From NCBI GenBank assembly GCA_030533445.1, contig CM060080.1:10458717-10522716 (forward strand): a stretch of DNA of 64,000 bases, given 5' to 3'. The DNA is from Cyprinodon diabolis. Taxonomy: Eukaryota; Chordata; Actinopteri; Cyprinodontiformes; Cyprinodontidae. Of the stretch, positions 44,644 through 54,541 are shown piece by piece. The notes under the pieces are model-generated. The model saw only the letters and a list, made by a program, of their open reading frames with translations, was not told the DNA's origin and ran no database searches. The first letter of the stretch is position 1, and each line of letters opens with the position of its first letter. A program made the translations under genes and the position numbers.

Positions 44644-47424
44644 CTAACATGTCCGTACTTGAATAGGGTAATAGTACATGTCAGGTTGTGTCGGGTAAAA
44701 GGTCATGGGATAAGGAGTACAGGCAAACATCATGTTCGCTCCTGCATGCCAAGGTTGATAAGAAGGCTGTCCAAACTGATTGTAAGTGAACACTTCTCGG
44801 GGTTTGACAGTTCCCGCTGATCTTCGTACTGTTGCAACATTCTCTTCTTGCACATTAGTGTCACAACCTTGAGCATCTGGTACAGTGTTGTTCATTTCAT
44901 TATCCTCAACAGGAACAGTTTCACTCATATTGCCCATAACATCACTTGTGTCTGGTACGGGTATCTCCTCAGCTGGTGTTGTGACAGTAGGCACTGTCCG
45001 TGGTGCTGAATCTTGAACAACAGCTGGGATTGTTACTCTTGGATGTTCTATTTCAACATGGGGTTGTGTACATTGTTCATGTGTGTTAGATGGTTGAATA
45101 CTGTTTCTTACAGGTTGGAATTCAGGGGCTGCAGCTCTGAGTTCAGGTTGTGTTCGAGGTTTTGGTCTCAGATTATACACAGGTACACGTTGCCAGTGAT
45201 ATGTGTATTCCTCCTCTTCATCAGACTGTTCTGACTCTTGCATAGCAGCTTCCTGAGTTTTCCCTTGTCCTTTTTTGTGATTCTGTCTTTTCCGGTTCAC
45301 ATTTTGACTTTGTCCTTGTTCTAGCGGTAAATCATTGACTTGTAATAGGAGATTTCTGTGTAGGACTCGAAGACTGCGGTCTCCTGTTTCCGCCTGAACA
45401 CGATATACAGGTCCCTCTCCTATCTTTTCAACAACTCGATGAATACACTTTTCCCCATAAGCTCTTACTTTACCGGGACCTCCACGTTCGGAAAGATTTC
45501 TTACTAGTACTCGGTCTCCTGGTTGCAAAGGGATGCCTTTTGTATGTTGGTCGTAATGCTTTTTTCCTTTTGCTGAGCTTTTGTGGCTGTTTTCAGAAGC
45601 GATTTTGTATGCCTCTTGCATACGAGATGCCCATTTTTCTGCATACTCTTGTCTTGTTTTACACTCACTGTCAGGTTTTATGTCAAAGAGTAAATCTACT
45701 GGCAGTCTAGGTGCTCTCCCATAAAGCAAAAAAAATGGTGAGTAACCAGTTGCTTCATGTCTCGTACAATTGTACGCGTGAAGAATGTGTGGTAGATGGT
45801 CTTTCCACTCTGATTTCTTTTCTTCATGTAGAGTGCGTAACATTTGTAAGAGTGTTCTGTTTAGACGTTCAACAGGATTCCCCTGAGGGTGGTAGGGGGT
45901 TGTTCGAGAATGAGCTATTCCTGCAAGTTGTTGGAGTCTTTGGAACAGGCTGTTTTCGAACTCCCGGCCCTGGTCATGGTGGAGTTTCTCAGGGTACCCG
46001 AATCTAGGGATAAAGTCAAAAAATATCTTCTCCTCAGCAGTTTTGCCAGACTTATTTTTAGTCAGATAGGCTTGCGCAAAACGCGTAAAGTGATCTACCA
46101 GGACTAAAATATACTCATAACCGCCTTTACTCGGTTCGAGATGCAGGTAGTCTACTGATATGAGTTCAAATGGCGTACTTGTAGTGATTGAACCCAAAGG
46201 TGCTTTATCTGGAACACATGGTCGTTTTTGTTTAATGCATGTGCACTGACGAATTACATAATCTTCAATTTCACGCTGCATGAAGGGCCAAAAGAAGCGT
46301 TCTCTGACTAAGTGAATGACTTTGTCGGCGCCTACATGTCCCATATCGTCATGCAATTGTTTTAGAACAGTCTTTCTTAGTTTTGTGGGAAGAACTAACT
46401 GTTTTCTCGGTCCAGTGTATCGGTACAGTAGTCCTTTGTCAAGTTTTAGTCTGTTCCATTCATATACAAGTCTCTTTGTTTCAGGTGTCATTTTTTTCTT
46501 GTCTTTTTCATTAGGATTCCATCCTCTTTTTTTCAACTGTATCACCTCTGCAATTGGCGCATCCTCTTTTTGAGCTGTTTTGATGTCCTCAGGAGAGAGT
46601 ACAGGTGTTCCTTCTTCGTGTGTGTCGTTTGTATTTGAGTTTAACTGTAATGCGGCAACCCAAGGTACCTCACTGTCTCGCATTGCTTTATCTCCTTGCC
46701 AAATTGCAGATATGACCTCTGGGGGCATTGTCTCTGAATATTCGGACAAGTGATCTGACAGTTGGACAGGATATCTGGACAGTGTGTCAGCGTCTGCGTT
46801 TGATTTGCCAGGGCGATACTTGATGGAAAAAGGAAAGTCCGCTAGCTCACCCACCCACCGATGCCCTACTGCGTTTAACTTGGCCATGCTCAAAACGTAT
46901 GTAAGGGGATTATTATCGGTGTACACTGTAAAAGTGGGAGCGTAATAAAGGTAATCCCTAAATTTATCACAGATCGCCCACTTTAGCGCGAGAAACTCTA
47001 GTTTGCCAGAATGAAGTTGATAGTTTTTCTCTGCAGGTATAAGAGTCCTGGAACCATATGCTATGACGCGCAATTTGTTTCCCTGTTGTTGGTAAAGTAC
47101 GGCTCCAAGGCCTTCATTTGAAGCATCAGTGTGGAGGACAAAAGGCAAATCAAAGTGGGGATATGCGAAAATAGGTGGATTTGTCAGCATATCGACAAAG
47201 CGTGACACTACTGCGCTGTGTTCTTGTGTCCATCTGACTGGTGTCTTTGAGGGAAGTTGACCACTATTGTTACTGTTTGGTTTTGTCTTGCTAGATCTGA
47301 CTTGTTTTGGTTTGGGATCTAACTCACTGGGACTCTCAATTAGCTTAAACAGCGGTCTTGCTAATCTGGAAAAGTCCTGAATAAATGTCCGGTAGTAACC
47401 TAAGAAACCTAGCAGAGCCCTCAC
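44644..47424 (-). CDS. Ty3/gypsy RT end, RNase H and integrase (open frame)
   Basis: 926 codons without a stop; the first codon is GTG, and the frame is really the continuation of pol. Residues 1-90 are the RT connection. RNase H follows with D100 (LHTDAS), E143, D170 (YTDNN) and D213. Integrase: zinc-binding H358, H363, C394, C396; core D425 (SVDYLH), D484 (HHDQGREF) and E519 (NPVERLNR); then a GPY/F-like module near residues 640-700 ([11 protein letters not shown]). No chromodomain is seen. The last about 210 residues are a low-complexity K/Q/E- then P/V/T-rich tail of unknown role. The integrase would insert cDNA into the host genome. All catalytic residues look intact. Confidence 0.93.
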   Translation of the reverse strand: MRALLGFLGYYRTFIQDFSRLARPLFKLIESPSELDPKPKQVRSSKTKPNSNNSGQLPSKTPVRWTQEHSAVVSRFVDMLTNPPIFAYPHFDLPFVLHTDASNEGLGAVLYQQQGNKLRVIAYGSRTLIPAEKNYQLHSGKLEFLALKWAICDKFRDYLYYAPTFTVYTDNNPLTYVLSMAKLNAVGHRWVGELADFPFSIKYRPGKSNADADTLSRYPVQLSDHLSEYSETMPPEVISAIWQGDKAMRDSEVPWVAALQLNSNTNDTHEEGTPVLSPEDIKTAQKEDAPIAEVIQLKKRGWNPNEKDKKKMTPETKRLVYEWNRLKLDKGLLYRYTGPRKQLVLPTKLRKTVLKQLHDDMGHVGADKVIHLVRERFFWPFMQREIEDYVIRQCTCIKQKRPCVPDKAPLGSITTSTPFELISVDYLHLEPSKGGYEYILVLVDHFTRFAQAYLTKNKSGKTAEEKIFFDFIPRFGYPEKLHHDQGREFENSLFQRLQQLAGIAHSRTTPYHPQGNPVERLNRTLLQMLRTLHEEKKSEWKDHLPHILHAYNCTRHEATGYSPFFLLYGRAPRLPVDLLFDIKPDSECKTRQEYAEKWASRMQEAYKIASENSHKSSAKGKKHYDQHTKGIPLQPGDRVLVRNLSERGGPGKVRAYGEKCIHRVVEKIGEGPVYRVQAETGDRSLRVLHRNLLLQVNDLPLEQGQSQNVNRKRQNHKKGQGKTQEAAMQESEQSDEEEEYTYHWQRVPVYNLRPKPRTQPELRAAAPEFQPVRNSIQPSNTHEQCTQPHVEIEHPRVTIPAVVQDSAPRTVPTVTTPAEEIPVPDTSDVMGNMSETVPVEDNEMNNTVPDAQGCDTNVQEENVATVRRSAGTVKPREVFTYNQFGQPSYQPWHAGANMMFACTPYPMTFYPTQPDMYYYPIQVRTC

Positions 47425-47700
47425 TTCTCCCTGGTTCTCGGTCTCTAAGCTGGTAAACTGCTTCTAGGTCTTTGGGGTCTATCTGGACACCTTCGTTAGT
47501 CAAAAGACGACCTACATACCTAATCTGTCTCTTAAACAGTTCACACTTGTTAGGACGTAACTTAACACCATGTTCTCTAAGCCTATGTAGAATACGTCTC
47601 AGGTCATCTACGTGGTCAGAGAAAGTCTTAGAGTAACAACATGTCATCTAAGTAGGGAGAACAACACTCATCCCTTAACTCCTCAAGTACTCCTTCCATA
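47345..47700 (-). pseudogene. Reverse transcriptase middle part, between frameshifts
   Basis: A YLDDM-coding stretch lies near 47650-47664 and is out of frame with both neighbours. The next open piece, 47647-47345 (100 codons), carries the palm-thumb sequence DHVDDLRRILHRLREHGVKL and FKRQIRYVGRLL. It loses frame again near 47430, where the long RNase H-integrase frame takes over. Three frame changes within 330 bases destroy the polymerase. Confidence 0.85.
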
Positions 47701-49348
47701 CATCTTTGAAACGCTGCTGGGGCATTGGTAAGGCCAAATGGGAGACGGTCCACTCATATAACCCCCAAGGTGTGCTAAAAGCGGTGAGATGTTTGGAATT
47801 TTCTTCCACGAACCCTTGGTGGTAAGCACTGCCTTGGTCGAGTATTGAGAACCACGAGTAGCCTCCCAAGTTATCCAACAGGTCTTGGATGCGGGGGAGT
47901 GGGTGACGGTCAGGGATGGTTTTGCGGTTTAATCCCCTAAAGTCGACACACAAGCGTAAAGACATGTCCTTTTTTCTGACACAGACCACTGGTGAGGAGT
48001 ACGGAGATGTGGACTTCCTAATCCAGCCATGGTTGAGCAGCTTTTGGACATAATCTTTCACCTCCTTGTACAAAGGTTTGGGAATTGAGTTGTACGATGT
48101 TTGGACTGGTTTATTGTCGGTAAGATTGATTTTGAGTTGCAAACTTGGAATACAGCCAATGTCTGACTCAGTTTGGGCAAAAACATCAGACTCTTCAAAC
48201 AACATTTCTTTTACTACTCTCTGCTCATGTTCTTCAAGGTGGGACAAATCGACAGTTGGATGCCATCTTTGAGTTGTATTCTTTGTCTGGCATTTGTCAT
48301 TGTTTGTCTGATTGTGACTTGGGTTCACACATGGTTGGGACTCGGAAATATCTGAAGCACAGTTGACAGGTCTTATTTCAGTAACTTCTTCTAATGTGCC
48401 AAGAACAGTTCTCTTTGGAAGGTAAATTTCATGTTTAGTGGTGTTCTGTACAGGGATTTTTACAGTCTTTGTTGAACCACTAGGTACATCTACTAATGCA
48501 GTGAATAAATCTAAACCATCAGGACAGTAGCTTTCTACGATAGGCTGAAAGAACATTGCCCCGCCTGCTGGCAATTCTCTTATTCTGCAGCAAATTTCAC
48601 AAATTTGACCTGGATGGACCATGACACCCTTTTTACCAGTTTTAACATTACACTCTATGCGGTTGTCAGCTGGTGGCGAAATCTCAAGTGTGGACACTAA
48701 AGCTTTAGCTGTACTGTCATTAACACTTAAAGCTTCTCTGAGTAAATCTGTGATATGAGAGTCATTGTCTTTGTTAGCTCTGATTATCTCAGCAATAACA
48801 TTACTGCCTAAGATGGGGTGATTAAGACAGTTCTGAGTGACTAGAATAGGGACTTGAATAGCGACATGCCCATAATTCTTACTTAGAATTTGGAGCTCTA
48901 TGTCTACCCATCCTTCAAACGGAACATTTGTGCCGTTTGCAGCAGAGATTTCCAGTGGTTTGTCTGACAGGAGAGATTCAAGGGGTTGAATGGGAACATT
49001 GGGTAATGTCTTTTTCATCCAGTTTTCTCCCACCATTGTCACTTGGGCTCCTGAATCAAGTAGCATTTGAATTGGAGCTCCATTGAGAGCACATGAAACC
49101 ATGCATCTTTTACCTATGAGCTGTGCAAGTCTCTTCCGTGGTGAAGGTTGAGTTGACTTTGTAGTTTTCAGATGACTCTTGGATGGGGGCGCATGGGCTG
49201 TCCCGGTCACTGGCTGCCCCTCTCCAGCGACCTCTTCACGTTTCCTGACACCTTCGGTTGTAAACAGCCTATGGCCCTGTGTCCTGCTTGGCCACACACA
49301 AAACAATGTTGACAAGAAGTTTTGTTTTGTCGTACACAAGATTTGCAT
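47675..49348 (-). pseudogene. Ty3/gypsy protease and N-terminal reverse transcriptase
   Basis: An open frame of 557 codons overlaps the end of gag by 142 bases and lies in the -1 frame relative to it, as for pol genes expressed by -1 frameshifting; I found no convincing slippery heptamer. The aspartic protease has LLDSGAQ (D98). The RT starts around residue 410, with SPVVCVRKKD, LCVDFRGLN and FSILDQGSAYHQ (motif A Asp present). The frame is lost near 47755, just before the region that should lead into the catalytic YLDD box. The true start is unknown, since the frame begins without ATG. Confidence 0.88.
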
Positions 49349-50819
49349 CTGCCTCGGGTCTCCGCTGGCACCTGTGAGCTGTGTCTTTGAGGAATAGAGT
49401 CAACGGGTAGAGTGTTATCAGGTGGTCTGGTCATTTGAGCAAGATGTTTAGTCAGTGAGGACACTTGTGCCGTCAGTCCTCTAATAGCGTCTTGTTGAAT
49501 CTGTCGGTCTTTGTCAATTTTGCTGTCATTAGTCCTGTCACCACTGTCAAGAGTTGCAACAGTCACTGTCTTCGTCTTAATAGTTGTACCCAATCTTTTC
49601 TGTCTTTGGGCTTCTTCACTGGTAGACTTCGTGATTTGCTCAAGTAAGAAGTCGTCACTAACTTGCATGTCATTGAGGTAAGGTTTTAAGTCACGTCTCA
49701 CATGGTCATTTTTCTCATTTAACCCTTGATAGAGTGGATGGAGAAAAGTTCCTTGTACAAGCTTTACATCATAGTTAAAACCAGTACCGACTTGTTGTGA
49801 CTCAAGAAGCACACACTGTTTTAAGCCCATTATTCTGTATAAAAACTGTTGTGGACTTTCTTTGTCTGACTGTTTGGCATTAGTTAGTTCTTGGAAAAGT
49901 TCAGTACTGCTTTTATCACGAATGTGAGAGCGAAGAAACCTCTTAAGTTCATCAACATTTAAGTCACTCTTGTTAGTTAACATGTCTCTAAATGTACCAG
50001 GTTTTGTGATTTTAAGTACACTTCTAATCAATTCAGACTCAGTAAACCCTTCTTGTAAACCTTCATCGATTTGCTTACACAGGTTACCATAAGAGATGTC
50101 TGAACCAGTATCTGATATTTGTCCACCATAGAGTTTAAACTCTCTGCGTGATAGCAGACTTGCTACATCACTAAGACTCAATACCTGATTCCTAGAGCTT
50201 GAGGATGGACTAACCATACCCCGTGGAGGAGCAAAAGTTCTTGTAGTTTCAGGTGGAGCGGTGAGACCCTTCTGCGTTGCACTAGTGTCTCTGTCTTCTC
50301 CAGGGGATGAGGGAGGTAATGGGTGATGGGGAAGGTTTTTCGGCTGGGGTGGTGAAGGGGGGGAAATGTCTCTGGGGGGTGTGACGGAGCGTGTGGGGGA
50401 AAGGTCAGGTTCTGGGGTGGAGGGGAGTGGGATAGCAGTTGGGTCGAACTTGCGGACATAAGCTGACTCCTCAACTCTAGTCGGTTCAGCATCTGTAGAC
50501 TTCAGTAGATCGGTGATTAGGTCATCTAGGAGGAGTAGATGGGACATGCCTTCATCCTCCATAGACTTCAACTCAAGTAGTCAACGATCAGCTCATACAG
50601 GTCAATGTCACTTAGCTCTTCAATGTTGGCCTCTGCAGTGCCGTCATCAATAGAAAGGACAATTGCTTGTAGCTGACTTGTACTCAAACTAGAAAGCTGT
50701 CTCTGGATCTTGACGATCAGCGCCTGCCGTGGTGCATTAGTGGCCATGACATTCAATGGTGGTAGACACTCTCTGGATGACACATGTAGATGTAGCCTTC
50801 CCTGAAGTTCTGGACACAT
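49207..50819 (-). pseudogene. Ty3/gypsy gag, one frameshift
   Basis: First ATG after the primer site is at 50819. The first frame ends at 50568; a second frame, open from about 50580, continues to 49207, so a single-base indel near 50575-50590 splits the gene. The second part (about 454 codons) has a proline/serine-rich region (residues about 35-115), a helical central part that should be the capsid domain (about 130-320), and one CCHC zinc knuckle near residues 423-436 (CFVCGQAGHRAIGC) for RNA packaging. Gag would build the virus-like particle in the cytoplasm. Confidence 0.85.
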
Positions 50820-50869
50820 CAAACGCTGAACTTGCACTTCTCACCAGGCAGTAGCTTCACTCCAAAAGA

Positions 50870-50887
50870 ATCCCGGACGAGCCCCCA
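50870..50887 (-). other. Primer-binding site, proline tRNA type
   Basis: On the minus strand, two bases after the LTR, lies TGGGGGCTCGTCCGGGAT, 18 bases complementary to the 3' end of tRNA-Pro. This is where minus-strand cDNA synthesis would start. The same 18-base site is used by murine leukaemia-type retroviruses. Confidence 0.92.
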
Positions 50888-50889
50888 AT

Positions 50890-52077
50890 TGTTACCGGCG
50901 CCAGCCCTAGGGGTAAGCTGGGCGACAGCAAGTGGCACACAGCTAGCGTAGGCTATGTTGCCTAAAACAAAGTCTCTGGCTGTAGGTCTGTGGACAGATG
51001 AGGGAGACACGTTAACAGACCATAGCTCATTTACTTCTGACACTTAACACAATTATCACATTCACACATCCATACAATAGACAATAATCCATAAAATAAC
51101 AACACAATAAATAATAACAATTAAATTAAAACCAATACACATAGTTGACAAAATGTAAAAAGTACAAATAATAAAATATAGACTTTAAATAATAACACAA
51201 TAAATAATAGCAATTAAATTAAAACCAATACACATAATTAACAAAATGTAAAAAGTAGAAATAATAACATATAGACTTTAAATAAAATACAATTCACATC
51301 AATTATAAAATATATCAAAAAGACAATACAATAACATTAAACACGTTTCCTCACTTTAATATCATTCTATCATTGCAGCAAAGTGCTTATTTTACTTGTT
51401 AGTGCCAAAAACACTATCATCACGTCACTTCCGCTCTCACTCACATACACACACAGAAGCGCGGAGCTAGATCAAACGAAAAAGCGCCTCCGAATGGCGG
51501 GCTGAACCACTAACGCACACCCAACATGGCTGTCTCAATAACCCGAACACAGACGCTCATTTGCGCCAAAACCACGCTCAAGCTTATGTGAGCACGCCAG
51601 AAACCTATCCACAGAGCACACACCGGCTCCATACGTCGGTTTCACACCACCAAACCATTCGCAATCAGCAAAGCGACCACACGAAACGGTGGAGGCACAC
51701 ACACACTACGAAACGCACTGATACTTCGTCCTTAAGTTTTTAGAAACAGCAACCGTTTCACCAGTGTTTCCACACTAACACACACTCATCTACATGTTAT
51801 CAGGACCACGTTTAAGTTCACATATTTTATGTTTTATCGACATACCTGTGGACAGATGAGGGAGACACGTTAACAGACCATAGCTCATTTACTTCTGAGC
51901 AGCGCCTGCGTGAGAGCCCTCTATGCCCACAGTGGCGCAACTGCACCCTCTGCTGGAGTGGATGTACACAGGGACCTTTACTATATAGAGTACACATTAG
52001 TATTGCAATACAAAAAAAAGAGGGGGTGTCTGTTTTCATAAAAACTTATAATATAGCGTTTTTTTCAACCTACTACA
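50890..52077 (-). repeat. 5' LTR, 1188 bp
   Basis: In plus coordinates it begins TGTTACCGGCGCC and ends CAACCTACTACA (TG...CA). It contains a perfect 53-bp direct repeat (50988-51040 and 51846-51898) and a 93-bp tandem duplication (starts 51101 and 51194). It retains 33 bases (from 51896, TGAGCAGCGCCTGCG) that the other LTR lacks. The promoter for the genomic RNA should lie here on the minus strand; I could not fix the TATA box or start. Confidence 0.95.
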
Positions 52078-52700
52078 TGTACAGGGGGTGAAAGTCGGCC
52101 CGATAAAAATCTCCCAGAACTGGAAAATGGGCCCTAAAAGGGCAAAAAATCGTACAGTGTATGTTTGGCTTTAGACCATAACCTGAAAATTTTGTCACCC
52201 ACTAGTTTTGAGAGCTGAAAAGCAACCACCTCTATTCCTGCTTGCTTGACAGGCCAATTCAGTGAGGAGATGTGAGTATGAGTTCGATTTATGTGTGTGT
52301 TGTGTTCAAAGGTTCACTGGGGCAGTATCGCAGTAAAGGTTCATGCTTCTCCTTGTCACCTGAGCTCCTCCGTCCTCACCTGATGTCTTGTCAGCGACCC
52401 AAATGTCAAGTGCGTCTGTGGCCGAGTGTGTGTGGTCAGCTGGGCAAAGGAGGAGACAGATCTGGGTCAGGCAGCTCCCATGAGTGTGTCCGAGCGCTCA
52501 GGGCAGAATGACAAGTTTGATGTAAGCGAATGAGCAAAGAGAAGAGGGGTGAAGATTCAGCGGATGAGTGAGCGAGCAGCATGACAGAGGAACAGCAAGG
52601 GGTCAGCGGAGGACAGAGAAACAGCATGGAAGCACTCATTGAAGACATAAAGAAACATGCAGAGCACAGGTAGCTTATGGACTTTAGTCTGACAATGAAA
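52078..52700 (+). mobile_element. Possible hAT-like element 5' end
   Basis: CAGGGGGTGAAAGTCGGCCC at 52082 resembles a hAT terminal repeat (CAGGGG...). A GC-richer stretch follows, with an ATG at 52581 opening a short frame (MTEEQQGVSGGQRNS) that runs to CACAG/GTAGCT at 52679, a possible splice donor. I saw no transposase domain and no right end in the window, so this may be only a 5' fragment. Confidence 0.4.
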
Positions 52701-53436
52701 ATCAATTTACCGTTAATGAAGACTTACTGTAAAAATGTTTGTTTCTAAAAAAAACTTTGAATTACTACATGACAGTACATGTGTTCAAAACCAGGGCAAC
52801 ACTTTTCATTTAATCAAGTATATTTAAACTGATTATTTGGATTATCTGGATAAGTTGTTAATTAAAGCACAAACAGTGAAGAAGGGGTAAAATGTTGCCG
52901 AAATATTAAACAGAAAAAGCATTGTTTTATATTTCCAACCTCTTTACACTTCAGCAAAACATTAAAATAGTTCTCCTTGTGAAAGGATTTATAAAAAAAA
53001 TATACAAGACTTACAGTAGCAAGAAGTGTAAGACAATGCTCAGTGTTTTTTCTTACATTTTGACCTTACCAGTTCCCTACTTTCCAGGTGTCAACTATGC
53101 CTACATGCTACAGTATGTAACTTAAAGGCTGTAATTCTCACTACGTCTGTTCCAGACTTTGCGCTGCTTCATTACATGCTGAATGGCTTTGCTCAAGTCA
53201 ACTCCCAACGCCTTAACCAGAAAGCTTTTTAAAACTTCACAGTGACTACAGAATGATAATGTAGAACCTCCTCAATATTAGTATTGCAAAAAAATATATA
53301 TTGTTTTTCATTGTTTTATGACACAAGTTTAAAGGCACACCGCAGGCTTTGTGGCCTACTGTAAAGAGTTGACACATATGAGTTATTTTAACTCATTCCT
53401 CAGGCCAATATACAGCGCTTGACACTGTTAATGATA
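52701..53436. other. Unassigned sequence
   Basis: AT-rich with no gene or named repeat. The 67-codon frame at 52922 has no recognisable feature. Confidence 0.35.
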
Positions 53437-53561
53437 CAAGAGGGGCTCCCCTCTTGAAATACCTACCAACTTACATTGTGGGTAATGTACCGTCATTGAC
53501 GGTGCGTTAGCAAGGTAATCATTTCATGTATTTTGTAACTTGGGTACAAAATACATGAAAT
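53437..53561. repeat. Cluster of three perfect hairpins
   Basis: First: CAAGAGGGG-CT-CCCCTCTTG (53437-53456). Second: ACCGTCA-T-TGACGGT (53489-53503). Third: ATTTCATGTATTTTGTA, loop ACTTGGG, then its 17-base complement (53521-53561). All arms pair perfectly. Confidence 0.93.
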
Positions 53562-53910
53562 CAAAACCAAACAACTTCGTGGAAAAACTCACACGGGGAG
53601 CCAGGAAAAGACAAGGAACCAGCACTAATGAAATGCACAGGGAGAGTAACAATGGGAGACTGAACAAAGGCAGGACTAAAGAGTTGATTGGGAGCAGGTG
53701 TGAACAGAGGCTTTTAGAAGGGAGCTAGGGTAAAGGAGACCAACACAAGAGAGCAACAGTGCACAACTAAGAAAAACCTTAGAACTCAAATATATCCAGA
53801 AAAACACCACAAAATAGGAATTAAACCAACAAAACTAGAAAACAAAGATCAAAGGGATCATAGGGAAACTGAAAACTCAAAGAAAACTTAACAGAACCAA
53901 GACCATGACA
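53562..53910 (-). repeat. LTR-like repeat, reverse copy
   Basis: It ends GAACCAAGACCATGACA, the reverse complement of the TGTCATGGTCTTG start of the probable solo LTR at 2583. Inside are GATTGGGAGCAGGTGTGAACAGAGG and GGAGACCAACACAAGAG. The left end, matching the CTGCATTTGGG side, is not preserved. Confidence 0.65.
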
Positions 53911-54227
53911 GTCATGGAGCTGAGGCTTTTGTTCTACTATTTTTCTGCCTGCTCGACTACTGGTGATGGCTTAGGCAAGGGAAAAGTTTAAACCTTCTGA
54001 GGCCTGAAAAAAAAGGGAAACTTGAAAGGTATCGTGCACAAGTAAAAATACGAGTTGATCTTCGAAAGGAGTTTGTTTGCGCAGGCTGAAACGAGCCGGA
54101 TGTAAAACCGATTCTCTCTTCTCAACTTTATTATTAGACTGCTAAGTAAACACTTTGCTCCTAGTATACAGTCATATATCTTTCTTATTATTTTCGATGT
54201 ATGGGGTGGCTGCAGGGCCACTGACGA
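53911..54227. other. Unassigned sequence
   Basis: No gene or named repeat was seen. Confidence 0.35.
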
Positions 54228-54541
54228 GTGTGCCCCATCTAGCTAAAGTAGTGGAACAATTTGACATAGATTTTGGAGTCAGTGGGTCACATGACCTGGA
54301 AGCTATCGACGAAATATCAATTATTTTGTAATAAAAAAATTTTAAAAATATACAAAGGCTTAAAATTGAATAAAAATGTGTGTGTCTCATCAGGCTAATG
54401 TAGTAAAACAATTTCACAAAGAATTTGAGTCAGTATCTCACACGACCTGGAAGCTATTGAAGAAAAGTCCCAACTTTTGTATTTAAAAATATCTTAAAAA
54501 TTGAAAATAGCCTAAAATTGCATAAAAGCAAGTGTGCCTTA
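54228..54541 (+). repeat. 152-bp tandem duplication
   Basis: Unit starts at 54228, 54380 and (only the first bases) 54532. Shared words are GTAGTRRAACAATTT, GACCTGGAAGCTAT and TAAAATTGMATAAAA. Two diverged copies and the start of a third give a constant 152-base period. Confidence 0.85.

Larger units (their letters stand above)
43365..52077 (-). mobile_element. Ty3/gypsy LTR retrotransposon, 8.7 kb
   Basis: Minus-strand order: 5' LTR (52077-50890), primer-binding site, gag, protease-RT, RNase H-integrase, polypurine tract, 3' LTR (44515-43365). RT, RNase H, then integrase is the Ty3/gypsy order. TGTA flanks both sides (43361-43364 and 52078-52081). The LTRs differ by about eleven substitutions and four indels, so insertion is recent but not current. 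No envelope gene is present. Frameshifts in gag and around the RT active site inactivate this copy. Confidence 0.95.

Noticed and set aside
43365..52077. Endogenous retrovirus, because of the retrovirus-like proline-tRNA primer site
   Set aside because: There is no envelope gene, and the RNase H, integrase and GPY/F-like features are those of Ty3/gypsy elements.
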